Below, one piece after another: positions 8,343 through 15,811 of a DNA stretch of 44,693 nt. Where the stretch lies: the NCBI GenBank assembly GCA_028291765.1, contig JAQGNR010000215.1, positions 1 through 44,693 on the forward strand, read 5' to 3'. Below the pieces are notes generated by a model that did no database searches, was not told the DNA's origin, and saw only the letters and a program-made list of their open reading frames with translations. Positions within the stretch are counted from its first letter, which is position 1. Each line of letters starts with the position of its first letter. Made by a program: the position numbers and the translations under genes. The stretch comes from Herbaspirillum sp. (GTDB lineage: Bacteria > Pseudomonadota > Gammaproteobacteria > Burkholderiales > Burkholderiaceae_D).

Positions 8343-8398
8343 GTACCACCACGTACGTGGCCGTTTCAATGGACTTGTAAATGTCGACTTGCTATCGT
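8343..8398 (+). promoter_or_regulatory. Copy B of the triplicated operator-promoter block
   Basis: GTACCACCACGTA (8343-8355) includes the 12-base perfect palindrome CCACGTACGTGG (8349-8360). It is followed by -35 TGGACT (8370-8375), a 17-base spacer and -10 TATCGT (8393-8398). Motif order and promoter geometry match copies A and C. The promoter leads into the dead Tat-hydrolase start at 8504 and may now drive the porin gene at 8760. Confidence 0.55.
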
Positions 8399-8503
8399 GC
8401 TCCTAACGCGCGTGAGGGAAATTTGCGGCATAGATCCAACCCTCCGACGGTAGAACAATATAAATAAGTGCTTAAAGCATTTTCAAAAAACCAGGAGACC
8501 TGA

Positions 8504-8581
8504 TTGAAACATTCAAACGATCGTAGACGGCGAACGCCGTTGAAGTCACCCAGCCAAGTGGCGCGCACCAACCGTTCTTAG
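8504..8581 (+). pseudogene. Relic of a duplicated Tat-hydrolase 5' end
   Basis: A ribosome-binding site (AGGAGA), a TTG start and 25 codons remain, including an R-R-R-R-T-P-L-K-S stretch that lines up with G-R-R-A-L-L-K-S of the intact Tat signal encoded at 4086. A TAG stop at 8579-8581 ends the frame and the hydrophobic core is lost. The leader dyad (about 8469-8479) and promoter copy B are also kept. I read it as the remains of a second hydrolase gene removed by deletion. Confidence 0.6.
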
Positions 8582-8759
8582 TTGCGCATCGCCGCCTCCC
8601 AAGGCTTTCATAAGCACAGTTTCTAATAATGTCACCGCCGCAGCGGCGCTTGATGCCGGCGTTTCCACGCCTGCGGGCAAGACGCTGCTGCGACGGTGAG
8701 CAATGAGCACCAAGTGAGACTTAATGTGTATTTCAAAAACTACAATAAAGGCAAATTGA
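8582..8759 (+). other. Gene-free stretch between the relic and the porin
   Basis: No intact coding region is seen. A short open stretch near 8632-8698 (V-T-A-A-A-A-L-D-A-G-V in one frame, closed by TGA) could be further debris of the deleted gene, but I cannot assign it. The last 60 bases are A-rich and serve as the porin leader. Confidence 0.3.
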
Positions 8760-9749
8760 ATGAAAAAGATAGCACTCTCTACCCTGGTGATTTGCTCGGC
8801 ATTATCAACTGTCGCGCATGCACAAAGCTCGGTCACAATTTATGGTCAGATAGACACAGCTATCGTCCATGAAACCGGCATGGCTAACGGCGCAAACGTT
8901 ACCCAGATGGTGAACGGCGGCTTAAGAGCATCCCGCTTAGGATTTATGGGCAGCGAAGATCTCGGTGGCGGTCTGTCCACGATTTTCGTATTGGAAGACG
9001 GTTTTAATTCGAATAACGGTGCAGCAACCCAAGCTGGCACAATCTTCGGCCGCAAGGCCTATGTCGGCTTTACCGGCGGCTTCGGTACCGCTACGTTAGG
9101 GCGCATGTATACGCTGTCTTACTCCGCAATCGACTTTTTCGATACGCAGGACGGGATCGGCGGCGGCAATGACAATATGTTCACCCGAGGCGGTACTCGC
9201 AGGAGCAACAACGTCCGCTACGATTCGCCGACATTCGCCGGGTTTTCCGGCTCCGTCTCGTATGCCTTGCCGCAAAACATTACTAGCCGCGGAACTGAGG
9301 GATTGATCACCTATACCAATGGGCCGGTGGTCATCAAGCTGGTTCGCAACGATCAAAATGGCGCCAATTTAACAAATGCCGCCCACAATACCTTCCTCGG
9401 CGGTGCGTACGACTTTGGCGTCTTAAAAGCGACTGCTGGATATCAAGTCAATCGCGGCCCCGGTAGCGATCAGCCCGATACCAAATACAACGTTGCTCTG
9501 GTCGGCATCCGTGTGCCGATCGGCGTGACCAGTGCTGTCGGTGCGACGTATATACGGGCAAAAGACCAGACGGCCGCGAATAACAATGCACAACAATACG
9601 CCATCTCCTACGAGTACTTCCTGTCCAAACGGACCACGCTATATGCCGCATATACGCATGTCCACAATCAAAACGGCACGCTGCTTTATATGACCGGGGA
9701 CGCGCCCGGCACTACCGAGTACACCCTCGGTGTTAATCACACATTCTAA
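8760..9749 (+). CDS. Outer-membrane porin, Burkholderia trimeric type
   Basis: 329 residues. A Sec signal peptide ends at A-H-A|Q-S about residue 21, followed by the family opening S-S-V-T-I-Y-G-Q-I-D. The protein has alternating strand pattern, S-R-L-G-F-M-G-S-E-D-L-G-G-G near 59-72, and ends Y-T-L-G-V-N-H-T-F with the terminal Phe typical of BAM-assembled barrels. It should form a 16-stranded trimeric diffusion channel. Its place beside exported enzymes and a symporter suggests it admits the same substrates. It follows the relic promoter copy B, so it may belong to the same regulon. Confidence 0.93.
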   Translation: MKKIALSTLVICSALSTVAHAQSSVTIYGQIDTAIVHETGMANGANVTQMVNGGLRASRLGFMGSEDLGGGLSTIFVLEDGFNSNNGAATQAGTIFGRKAYVGFTGGFGTATLGRMYTLSYSAIDFFDTQDGIGGGNDNMFTRGGTRRSNNVRYDSPTFAGFSGSVSYALPQNITSRGTEGLITYTNGPVVIKLVRNDQNGANLTNAAHNTFLGGAYDFGVLKATAGYQVNRGPGSDQPDTKYNVALVGIRVPIGVTSAVGATYIRAKDQTAANNNAQQYAISYEYFLSKRTTLYAAYTHVHNQNGTLLYMTGDAPGTTEYTLGVNHTF

Positions 9750-9763
9750 ATACCGCTTCCCAA

Positions 9764-9798
9764 GCACGTCGGCGCCGGAGTTCAAGGTGCCGGCGTGC
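9764..9798 (+). terminator. Hairpin between porin and beta-propeller gene
   Basis: GCACGTCGGC (9764-9773) can pair with GCCGGCGTGC (9789-9798) with one G-U pair and a 15-base loop. There is no U-run. It is probably a partial terminator or mRNA-stabilising hairpin that lets the porin be made in excess of the downstream protein. Confidence 0.4.
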
Positions 9799-9839
9799 CG
9801 GATACACGCCTCACAAAACATTTAAAAAGGATGATATTT

Positions 9840-10919
9840 ATGCAACATAATATTAAATCGCTCGCATTGTTGAGCAGCCTGCTTTCTTGCGTTCTGGTGG
9901 GCCAGGTCTGCGCCGCGGAACTCAAGGTGATAGACAAAATCAAGGTGCCCGGCGCTGGATTGGAGTCATTCGACATCAGCTATATGGACCAAAAAAACAA
10001 CCGCTACTATCTGGCCGATCGCACCAACAACGCGCTGGATGTCGTTGATGCGAAAACCGGCAAATTCATCGCGCAGATCCCGGGTTTCGTCGGCATCGGC
10101 AAAGGGGGTGATTCGGGCGGCCCCAACGGTGTTGTCGTCATTGGCAATGAGGCATGGGTGGGCGACGGCGACAGTACTGTGAAAGTCATCGACCTCAAAA
10201 CCAACAAGATCGTCGATACGATTGCAACCGGCGGCAAAAACCGCGCCGATGAAGTGGCCTACGATCCGAAGAACAAAATCTTTATTATCGCCAACGATGC
10301 CGAAGATCCACCGTTCCTGACCCTGATTTCGACCAAGCCGGGACATAAGATCATCAAAAAAATCGACCTCCCGGAGGCTACGGATGGTCTTGAACAGTCC
10401 ATCTATTACGGGCCGAAAGGCATCTTCCTGACCGCAATTCCGCAACTCAAGGGTGAGGAGGGAATGGGTGGAATTGCCATGATCGATCCCGTGAAAGGCA
10501 AAATCACCAAGATAATGAAGGTCGCCGACTGCGAGCCTGCCGGACTGGCGCAGGGCCCTGGCCATGATCTGATTATCGGCTGCAACGCGGGCGGCAAAAA
10601 ATCCAAGCTGAAGCCAGTATCGATCGTTCTCAATGCGGATACCGGTGCGGTAGTGGCCCGAATAGCCGAAATGGGGGCCGCTGATGAAGTTGCCTACAAT
10701 GCCAAGAATGGGCAGTACTACATTACTGGCCGCCAAATGCCTAACGGTCCTGTTCTGGGCGTCATCGATGCCAAGACCAATACCCTTTTGCAGAGTATCC
10801 CTACTGGCGGCAATACCCATTCCGTCGCAGCCAATGACGCGAACGGCCATGTGTTCTTGCCAACGCCAAAATCGGCCGGGACTTGCGATGGTTGTATTCT
10901 GGTTTACGGCACTAAATAA
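9840..10919 (+). CDS. Periplasmic YncE-like beta-propeller protein
   Basis: 359 residues from the ATG at 9840, which has AAAAGGA 8-9 bases upstream and opens directly with a Sec signal peptide (cleavage near V-C-A|A-E, residue 26). The rest is repeated strand pattern with propeller-like D-x-x-T-N/K-x-I motifs (D-A-K-T-G-K-F-I, D-L-K-T-N-K-I-V, D-A-K-T-N-T-L-L) and G-G blocks, as in YncE/cytochrome-D1-like seven-bladed propellers. A C-x-x-C pair (T-C-D-G-C) lies near the end. No catalytic motif is visible. It may bind a substrate or protein partner of the neighbouring exported enzymes; the function is not established. Confidence 0.8.
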   Translation: MQHNIKSLALLSSLLSCVLVGQVCAAELKVIDKIKVPGAGLESFDISYMDQKNNRYYLADRTNNALDVVDAKTGKFIAQIPGFVGIGKGGDSGGPNGVVVIGNEAWVGDGDSTVKVIDLKTNKIVDTIATGGKNRADEVAYDPKNKIFIIANDAEDPPFLTLISTKPGHKIIKKIDLPEATDGLEQSIYYGPKGIFLTAIPQLKGEEGMGGIAMIDPVKGKITKIMKVADCEPAGLAQGPGHDLIIGCNAGGKKSKLKPVSIVLNADTGAVVARIAEMGAADEVAYNAKNGQYYITGRQMPNGPVLGVIDAKTNTLLQSIPTGGNTHSVAANDANGHVFLPTPKSAGTCDGCILVYGTK

Positions 10920-10946
10920 GGATTAAAGCGAAAGATTAAGCGAAAA

Positions 10947-11027
10947 ATTAAGCGAAACATATAATCGTTTCGCTTAATCGTTTCGCTGTATATCTTCAAG
11001 CCCCGCTACATCTGCTGACGTAGCGGG
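10947..11027. terminator. Double-hairpin terminator between convergent genes
   Basis: ATTAAGCGAAAC (10947-10958) pairs with GTTTCGCTTAAT (10967-10978). A second stem pairs CCCGCTAC (11002-11009) with GTAGCGGG (11020-11027), then ATTTT. The first stem grows out of three direct copies of an ATTAA(A)GCGAAA unit at 10922-10958. The position between a plus-strand and a minus-strand gene fits bidirectional termination. Confidence 0.7.
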
Positions 11028-11037
11028 ATTTTGTCCT

Positions 11038-11655
11038 TTATCTGGCCACCGTCTGCGCCAATGCAAAGCGGATCAGATCGGCCTGGCCTTCGATGCCAAG
11101 TTTGCGCTTGATATTCAAGCGGTGCGTCTCGACGGTGCGAAAGCTGAGATTGAGGTCCCGCGCGATATGTTTGTTCGATTTTCCGGTGGCGATGCGCTGC
11201 AGTATTTCTTTCTCGCGCGGGGTCAGCTGCATTACCGGCATCAGCTGTTTCGACAATCCCTCACTGTAGTACAAACCTCCCGCCATAACGGTATCGATTG
11301 CATTGATGATGTCGGTGGAGGATGCATCCTTGAGCACATAGCCGCGCGCGCCGGACTGAATTGTTTGGACTACGTATTCGGCCTTGTCGTGCATGCTCAA
11401 TATAAGTACCGCCATTTCCGGGTGCAGCTTCTTGAAACAGGCGCTCAGGTCGATGCCGTTCATGCCATTGAGATTGATATCCATCAGCACCAGATCGATA
11501 TTCTTGGAGGCAGCGCAATATAAGGCCTGATCGGCGCTATCGGCTTCGGCGATCACATTGAAGTGCGGCACCGCTTCCAGACACGCCCGCAAGCCGTCCC
11601 GCACTAACGGGTGATCGTCCACCAAGAGAATGTTGACATTGGCTGAATTGAACAT
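11038..11655 (-). CDS. NarL/FixJ-family response regulator (copy 2, orphan)
   Basis: 205 residues, collinear without gaps with the regulator at 1727-2344. Receiver domain with LLVDDHP and phospho-acceptor Asp59; C-terminal LuxR-type helix-turn-helix nearly identical to copy 1 through L-S-F-R-T-V-E-T-H. Most differences lie in the receiver (about residues 36-95), the part that meets the kinase. No intact kinase adjoins it: a 35-codon stub of one starts 110 bases upstream. It may be phosphorylated by the kinase at 2353-3714 or another, or act unphosphorylated. It is divergent from the Mo-hydroxylase operon, which carries promoter copy C. Confidence 0.92.
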   Translation of the reverse strand: MFNSANVNILLVDDHPLVRDGLRACLEAVPHFNVIAEADSADQALYCAASKNIDLVLMDINLNGMNGIDLSACFKKLHPEMAVLILSMHDKAEYVVQTIQSGARGYVLKDASSTDIINAIDTVMAGGLYYSEGLSKQLMPVMQLTPREKEILQRIATGKSNKHIARDLNLSFRTVETHRLNIKRKLGIEGQADLIRFALAQTVAR

Positions 11656-11657
11656 AA

Positions 11658-11765
11658 TTACGATCCGTCGTAAGATGCAACGGCTTGGATGGCCAGCGTG
11701 TAGTCAATCGCAGCCAGCACCAATATAAGAGGCGCTACTCGCAATGATTTCTGTCGCCGCTTCAT
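11658..11765 (-). pseudogene. Deletion remnant of a sensor histidine kinase
   Basis: The minus-strand ATG at 11765 opens a 35-codon frame (M-K-R-R-Q-K-S-L-R-V-A-P-L-I-L-V-L-A-A-I...) that lines up with the intact kinase N-terminus (M-K-L-R-Q-K-I-I-L-L-A-I-A-P-L-I-V-A-L), including shared DNA such as GCGCCTCTTAT. It closes with TAA 2 bases before the response-regulator ATG. The Cache, HisKA and HATPase parts are gone. Order and orientation match the intact pair, so this is an internal deletion that left only the first membrane helix. Confidence 0.8.
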
Positions 11766-11840
11766 GTAAGCGCGAACGCGATGCGAAGGCATCCGGGAAG
11801 ATACCCTTCTAGTTCAGGCCGAGTCTCCATAGCCGCCTTT

Positions 11841-11871
11841 ATTGTTATGGCGCGAATTATTGTTATGGCGC
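11841..11871. repeat. Tandem ATTGTTATGGCGC repeat
   Basis: ATTGTTATGGCGC occurs at 11841-11853 and 11859-11871, an 18-base period, in the stretch between the kinase stub and promoter copy C. Just beyond, 11873-11898 resembles 3791-3818, so this whole stretch is part of the duplicated kinase/promoter intergenic region. The rest of 11766-11950 holds no gene. Confidence 0.6.
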
Positions 11872-11950
11872 AAATCTAACACAGGAAATTATTTAACGAT
11901 CAATATCAATTTCCTTTTCCCTAAATTGCATCCAAAATACAACTACATAC

Positions 11951-12007
11951 GTACCACTACGTAAATACCCGTTGTAAATTGACTTCCAAATTTCGAATCG
12001 ATAGCAT
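11951..12007 (+). promoter_or_regulatory. Copy C of the triplicated operator-promoter block
   Basis: GTACCACTACGTA (11951-11963) precedes -35 TTGACT (11979-11984), a 17-base spacer and -10 TAGCAT (12002-12007). From TAAATTGACTTC through TTTCGAATCGATAG the sequence matches copy A apart from a few bases. It drives the Mo-hydroxylase operon with a leader of about 170 bases. Confidence 0.65.
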
Positions 12008-12095
12008 CTTGCCAGTCTTGCATCGGAGACCGGTTTGCTGCACCACAGCAAAAACATGAATGCATTCAACGACATACTTGAAGAACAAAAATTTC

Positions 12096-12135
12096 TTGCC
12101 CATTTTCTAAAAAACGAAAATGCGAAATTGGGCAA
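12096..12135 (+). other. Hairpin in the long leader of the Mo-hydroxylase operon
   Basis: TTGCCCA (12096-12102) pairs with TGGGCAA (12129-12135), and inside it ATTTTC (12102-12107) pairs with GAAAAT (12116-12121). It sits about 40 bases before the ribosome-binding site. It does not match a known molybdenum-cofactor riboswitch that I can recognise; it may be a simple attenuating hairpin. Confidence 0.35.
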
Positions 12136-12182
12136 TGCAGATCGCAATAGCTGCGACCTGAAAACGATCCCTGAGGAAACCA

Positions 12183-12656
12183 GTGAAATTCACACTCAAT
12201 ATCAATTCGCGCCAGCAGTCGGTGGACATCGCGCCGGAAGCGCCGCTGCTGTATGCACTGCGCAACGATCTCAAATTCAACGGCCCCAAATTCGGCTGCG
12301 GCCTGGGCCAGTGCGGCGCCTGTACAGTGCACCTCGACGGCCAGCCGATCCGCTCTTGTGTCATGCCGGTCAGCGCCTTGGCCGGCCGCAAAATCACCAC
12401 TATTGAAGGCATCGGCACGGCAGATGAAATGCATCCGGTACAAGCGGCCTTCATCGCCGAACAAGCCGGCCAATGCGGCTATTGCCTCAACGGCATGGTG
12501 ATGGCGGCTACCGCCCTGCTGGCCGCCAACAAAAACCCTAACGACGCCGAAATCCGGTCCGCGCTCAACGGCAACCTGTGCCGCTGCGGCTCCCACCTGC
12601 GGATCATGCGCGCGGTCAAACGCGCGGCAGCGGTGATGCGGGGAGAAACAGTATGA
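12183..12656 (+). CDS. [2Fe-2S] subunit of an IorA-type molybdenum hydroxylase
   Basis: 157 residues from a GTG start with GAGGAA 5 bases upstream. The N-terminal plant-type ferredoxin domain carries C-G-x-G-x-C-G-A-C and a fourth Cys near 59 (R-S-C). The C-terminal helical domain carries C-G-Y-C-L-N-G and C-R-C for the second cluster. The C-G-Y-C-L-N-G form is typical of isoquinoline 1-oxidoreductase-like small subunits. It would pass electrons from the molybdenum centre. It has no signal peptide; partners of this kind usually leave the cell with the Tat-signalled large subunit. The stop overlaps the next ATG (ATGA). Confidence 0.9.
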   Translation: MKFTLNINSRQQSVDIAPEAPLLYALRNDLKFNGPKFGCGLGQCGACTVHLDGQPIRSCVMPVSALAGRKITTIEGIGTADEMHPVQAAFIAEQAGQCGYCLNGMVMAATALLAANKNPNDAEIRSALNGNLCRCGSHLRIMRAVKRAAAVMRGETV

Positions 12657-14941
12657 GTATGAATACGCTCACGCCCAATCCTGGCGCCAGCCCTGTCTGC
12701 GCTACGTCCGATGCGCCAAGCCACCCTTCCCGGCGCGGCTTTCTGCAAGCCGGCGGCGCCATCGTCATCTCCTTCGCATTTCCGGTCCTGAGTTCGGCCC
12801 AGACCGCAACGCCGCCGGAAAAACAGGCGCTCTATAACGGCCTCGATTCCTGGCTGGCGATCGGCGCCAACGGCAATATCACCGTGTTCTGCGGCAAAGT
12901 GGAACTCGGCCAAGGTGTGCAAACCAGCCTGTCGCAGGCGGTGGCCGAAGAGCTCGATTGCCCGATGTCGCGTATTTCCATGATCATGGGCGATACCGCC
13001 ATCGTGCCCGATCAAGGCACCACCACCGGCAGCAAAACGACCCAGATGGGCCAGCCGCAATTGCGTCAGGCCGCCGCCGAAGCGCGCGCCGTTCTGCTTG
13101 AACTGGGCGCGGCCAAACTGGGCGTCAGCCCGGATGAACTCGGCATTCGCGAAGGCATCGTATTCGTCAAGGCAACGCCGGCCAAGGGCGTATCGTTCGC
13201 CGACCTGCTGGGCGGAAAACGCTTCGATCGCAAAATAACCGGCAAGGCGAAATTCAAGGCCATCAAGGATTACAGCGTGATCGGCCAGCCGGTGCCGCGC
13301 GTGGACTTGCCTGCCAAGACCATCGCCTCCTTCGAATACGTACACAATCTGCGCTTGCCCGGCATGCTGCACGGCCGGGTGGTGCGGCCGGCGGCGATCG
13401 GCGCCAAGCTGATCCGGGTCGACGCCGCTTCGATCGGCAAACTCGGTGCACGCGTGGTCACCCGCGGCGATTTCGTCGGCGTGGTTGCGGCCCGCGAAGA
13501 AACCGCCATCGCCGCGGCACGCCAATTGAAAGTCGAATGGGCGCTGCCGGCCAATGCCGCCGAAGCCGTCGACATTCACAGCGAACTGCGCACTTATCCT
13601 GTGGCGCACGCCCAGAACGACAAAATCAGCGGCAACGTCGAGAGCGCTTTTTCAAAATCCGCCAAAACCTATAAGGCCAGCTACCTCACGCCGTTTCAGA
13701 TGCACGGCTCCATCGGCCCATCCTGTGGCGTGGCCGATGTGCGCCACGACAGCGCCACGGTCTGGTGCGGCACTCAGCATAGCTTCGGCCTGATCGACAC
13801 CCTCGCAGGCATCTTGAATATTCCGGCCAAAAACGTGCGCCTGGCCTGGACCGAAGCTTCCGGCTGCTACGGACACAATGGCGCCGACGACGCCGCCGTC
13901 GATGCCGCCCTGCTCTCGCAGGCAGTCGGCAAACCGGTGCGCGTGCAATGGTCGCGCCAGGACGAACACGGCTGGGAACCGAAAGGTCCGGCCATGGTGG
14001 TCGATCTGGCTGCCGGCGTGGATGGCAAAGGGAATATTCTCGCCTGGGATTTCATCAACATCACATCCACCCACAGCTCGCGGCCGCGCGGGCAGCCCGG
14101 CAATACGCTGGGCGGCACCCTCACCGGTCACAAGCCGCATTATGAATTCTCCAACGGCAATCGCAACGCGGATATAAATTACGCCTTTCCCGACCGGCGC
14201 GTACGTATCCGCTATCACGATTCCAGCCCGCTGCGCCCTTCATCCTTGCGCGGCCTGTCGGCCTATCCGCATACCTTCGCCAACGAATCTTTCATGGACG
14301 AGCTGGCGTTTGCCGCCAAAGCCGACCCGGTGGCCTATCGCCTGCAATATCTGAAAGACGAGCGGGCCCGGGATGTCATTTCGGCCGTCATGAAAATGGC
14401 GCAATGGGGCGCCGCCAAAACCGCCCAGACGGACACCGCCAGCCATATCGCCAGCGGACGCGGCTTCGCGTTCAGCCGCTATGAAAACATCAATGCCTAC
14501 ACCGCCATGGTGGTCGATGTTGAAGTCAACCGCGATACCGGCGAGGTGCGCGTCAAGCATATGTATGCGGCATTCGATTGCGGGCTGATCGTCAATCCCG
14601 ACGGCGCGCGCAATCAGATCGAAGGCTGCCTGGTACAAGGCATGAGCCGCGCGCTGTTCGAAGAAGTCGCCTTCAATCGCGGCGGCGTCACCTCCACCGA
14701 CTGGTCGACCTATCCGATCGCGCGCTTCGAAGACCTGCCGGAAGTGGTGCAAATCGAGCTCATCAACCGTCCCGATCAGGGCTCGTGCGGCGCCGGCGAG
14801 GCCAGCACCACACCGGTCGCCGCAGCCATCGGCAACGCCATCTTCAACGCCACCGGGGCGCGCTTGCGGCAATACCCGTTTAACCCTGAACGCATCAAAA
14901 ATGCGCTCGCCCACCATAACAATAATGGAGACACTCTATGA
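12653..14941 (+). CDS. Molybdopterin subunit of an IorB-type hydroxylase, Tat-exported
   Basis: 762 residues. The ATG at 12653 overlaps the small-subunit stop, which fixes the start. A Tat signal begins at about residue 24 (S-R-R-G-F-L-Q-A-G-G, then A-I-V-I-S-F-A-F) with probable cleavage near S-S-A-Q. Molybdopterin-binding domains follow, with G-K-V-E-L-G-Q-G-V-Q-T near 84 and the catalytic Glu716 in C-G-A-G-E-A-S. The family hydroxylates N-heterocycles, aldehydes or similar carbons with water as the oxygen source. Unlike three-subunit enzymes there is no FAD subunit, so electrons probably go to a periplasmic or membrane cytochrome not encoded here. The substrate is unknown. Confidence 0.92.
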   Translation: MSMNTLTPNPGASPVCATSDAPSHPSRRGFLQAGGAIVISFAFPVLSSAQTATPPEKQALYNGLDSWLAIGANGNITVFCGKVELGQGVQTSLSQAVAEELDCPMSRISMIMGDTAIVPDQGTTTGSKTTQMGQPQLRQAAAEARAVLLELGAAKLGVSPDELGIREGIVFVKATPAKGVSFADLLGGKRFDRKITGKAKFKAIKDYSVIGQPVPRVDLPAKTIASFEYVHNLRLPGMLHGRVVRPAAIGAKLIRVDAASIGKLGARVVTRGDFVGVVAAREETAIAAARQLKVEWALPANAAEAVDIHSELRTYPVAHAQNDKISGNVESAFSKSAKTYKASYLTPFQMHGSIGPSCGVADVRHDSATVWCGTQHSFGLIDTLAGILNIPAKNVRLAWTEASGCYGHNGADDAAVDAALLSQAVGKPVRVQWSRQDEHGWEPKGPAMVVDLAAGVDGKGNILAWDFINITSTHSSRPRGQPGNTLGGTLTGHKPHYEFSNGNRNADINYAFPDRRVRIRYHDSSPLRPSSLRGLSAYPHTFANESFMDELAFAAKADPVAYRLQYLKDERARDVISAVMKMAQWGAAKTAQTDTASHIASGRGFAFSRYENINAYTAMVVDVEVNRDTGEVRVKHMYAAFDCGLIVNPDGARNQIEGCLVQGMSRALFEEVAFNRGGVTSTDWSTYPIARFEDLPEVVQIELINRPDQGSCGAGEASTTPVAAAIGNAIFNATGARLRQYPFNPERIKNALAHHNNNGDTL

Positions 14942-15699
14942 AAAAATGCTTAAGTTTATTGCTTGCAAGCGGCTTGACGCTGGCGGTATCGGCCAACGTA
15001 CTTGCGGCCGACCTGAAACTGTATGCCGCCGCCGGCGTTAAATCGCCGGTCGAACGCATGGCGGCCGACTTTGAAAAGACCACCGGGCAAAAAATCACCC
15101 TGGTATTCGACACCGCCGGCGCCGCCCAACAGAAATTCCTGGCCGACCCCGACGCCGGATTGCTGATCACCACCGCGACCCTGATCAGCACTTCGGTGAA
15201 ATCGGACAAGCTCAAAAACGGTACCACCACAATAGTGGGCGACACCATCGGCGGGCTGGCCGGCATACCGGGCCAGCCGAAGCCGGACATTTCCACCTCG
15301 GAAAAACTCAAGGCCGCGCTGCTTGCCGCACCGCGCATTGTGTTCTCTGACCCTTCGCGCGGCGCGACGGTCGGCACGCATTTCATGAAGGTCATTGAAG
15401 CACTGGGCATCAAGGATGAAGTGCTGAAGAAAGCCACGCTGGCGCCGGACGGCATCGTGACCATGCAAATGGTGCTGGACGGGAAAGCCGATTTAGCCGT
15501 TACGCAACTGAGCGAAATCATCCAGGCCAATCCCGATGCGCTGGTCGGACCATTCCCGAAAGAGTTCGAACTGGCCTCTACTTATTCGCTGTGGATGCAT
15601 AAGGACGCACCTGCCGGCGCCAAAGCCTTCGCCACCCTGATTACCAGCGCGGCCGAACGCGCCAAGCTGCAGACTTACGGGCTGCGTCCTCCCGGCTGA
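14938..15699 (+). CDS. ModA-like periplasmic binding protein coupled to the Mo-hydroxylase
   Basis: 253 residues with a Sec signal peptide (cleavage near V-L-A|A-D, residue 24). The fold is that of type-II substrate-binding proteins, with opening L-K-L-Y-A-A-A-G-V and P-V-E-R-M-A-A-D-F-E-K-T-T-G as in molybdate-binding ModA relatives. The ATG overlaps the large-subunit stop (ATGA), so it is translationally coupled, yet no ABC ATPase or permease is near. It may bind an oxyanion, bind the hydroxylase substrate, or act as an assembly or ligand-sensing partner. The same pattern, an orphan binding protein in a Mo-hydroxylase operon, recurs at 34537-35604. Confidence 0.82.
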   Translation: MKKCLSLLLASGLTLAVSANVLAADLKLYAAAGVKSPVERMAADFEKTTGQKITLVFDTAGAAQQKFLADPDAGLLITTATLISTSVKSDKLKNGTTTIVGDTIGGLAGIPGQPKPDISTSEKLKAALLAAPRIVFSDPSRGATVGTHFMKVIEALGIKDEVLKKATLAPDGIVTMQMVLDGKADLAVTQLSEIIQANPDALVGPFPKEFELASTYSLWMHKDAPAGAKAFATLITSAAERAKLQTYGLRPPG

Positions 15700-15750
15700 G
15701 TTTAAGGCTAATTGCGCCACCACGGCCGGCCCGCACCGGTAACCGACAGC

Positions 15751-15778
15751 TATAATATGAGCTAATACAAGTTAATAC
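15751..15778 (+). promoter_or_regulatory. gntR promoter with TAATAC-N4-TAATAC operator
   Basis: A perfect -10 TATAAT (15751-15756) is followed 6 bases later by TAATAC-AAGT-TAATAC (15763-15778), positioned over the expected transcription start. No good -35 is visible. The same motif, with spacer GACT, covers the start of the divergent MFS promoter at 18086-18101. This fits autorepression by the GntR protein. Confidence 0.65.
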
Positions 15779-15811
15779 CGTCGGCACGCGTGGCGTAATC
15801 AAGGAATCCAA

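Noticed and set aside
12479..13609. 376-codon minus-strand frame opposite the Mo-hydroxylase
   Set aside because: Antisense shadow of the molybdopterin subunit, with no domain.
14938..15699. A complete molybdate ABC transporter (modABC)
   Set aside because: Only the binding protein is present; the next genes are a GntR regulator and an MFS transporter.
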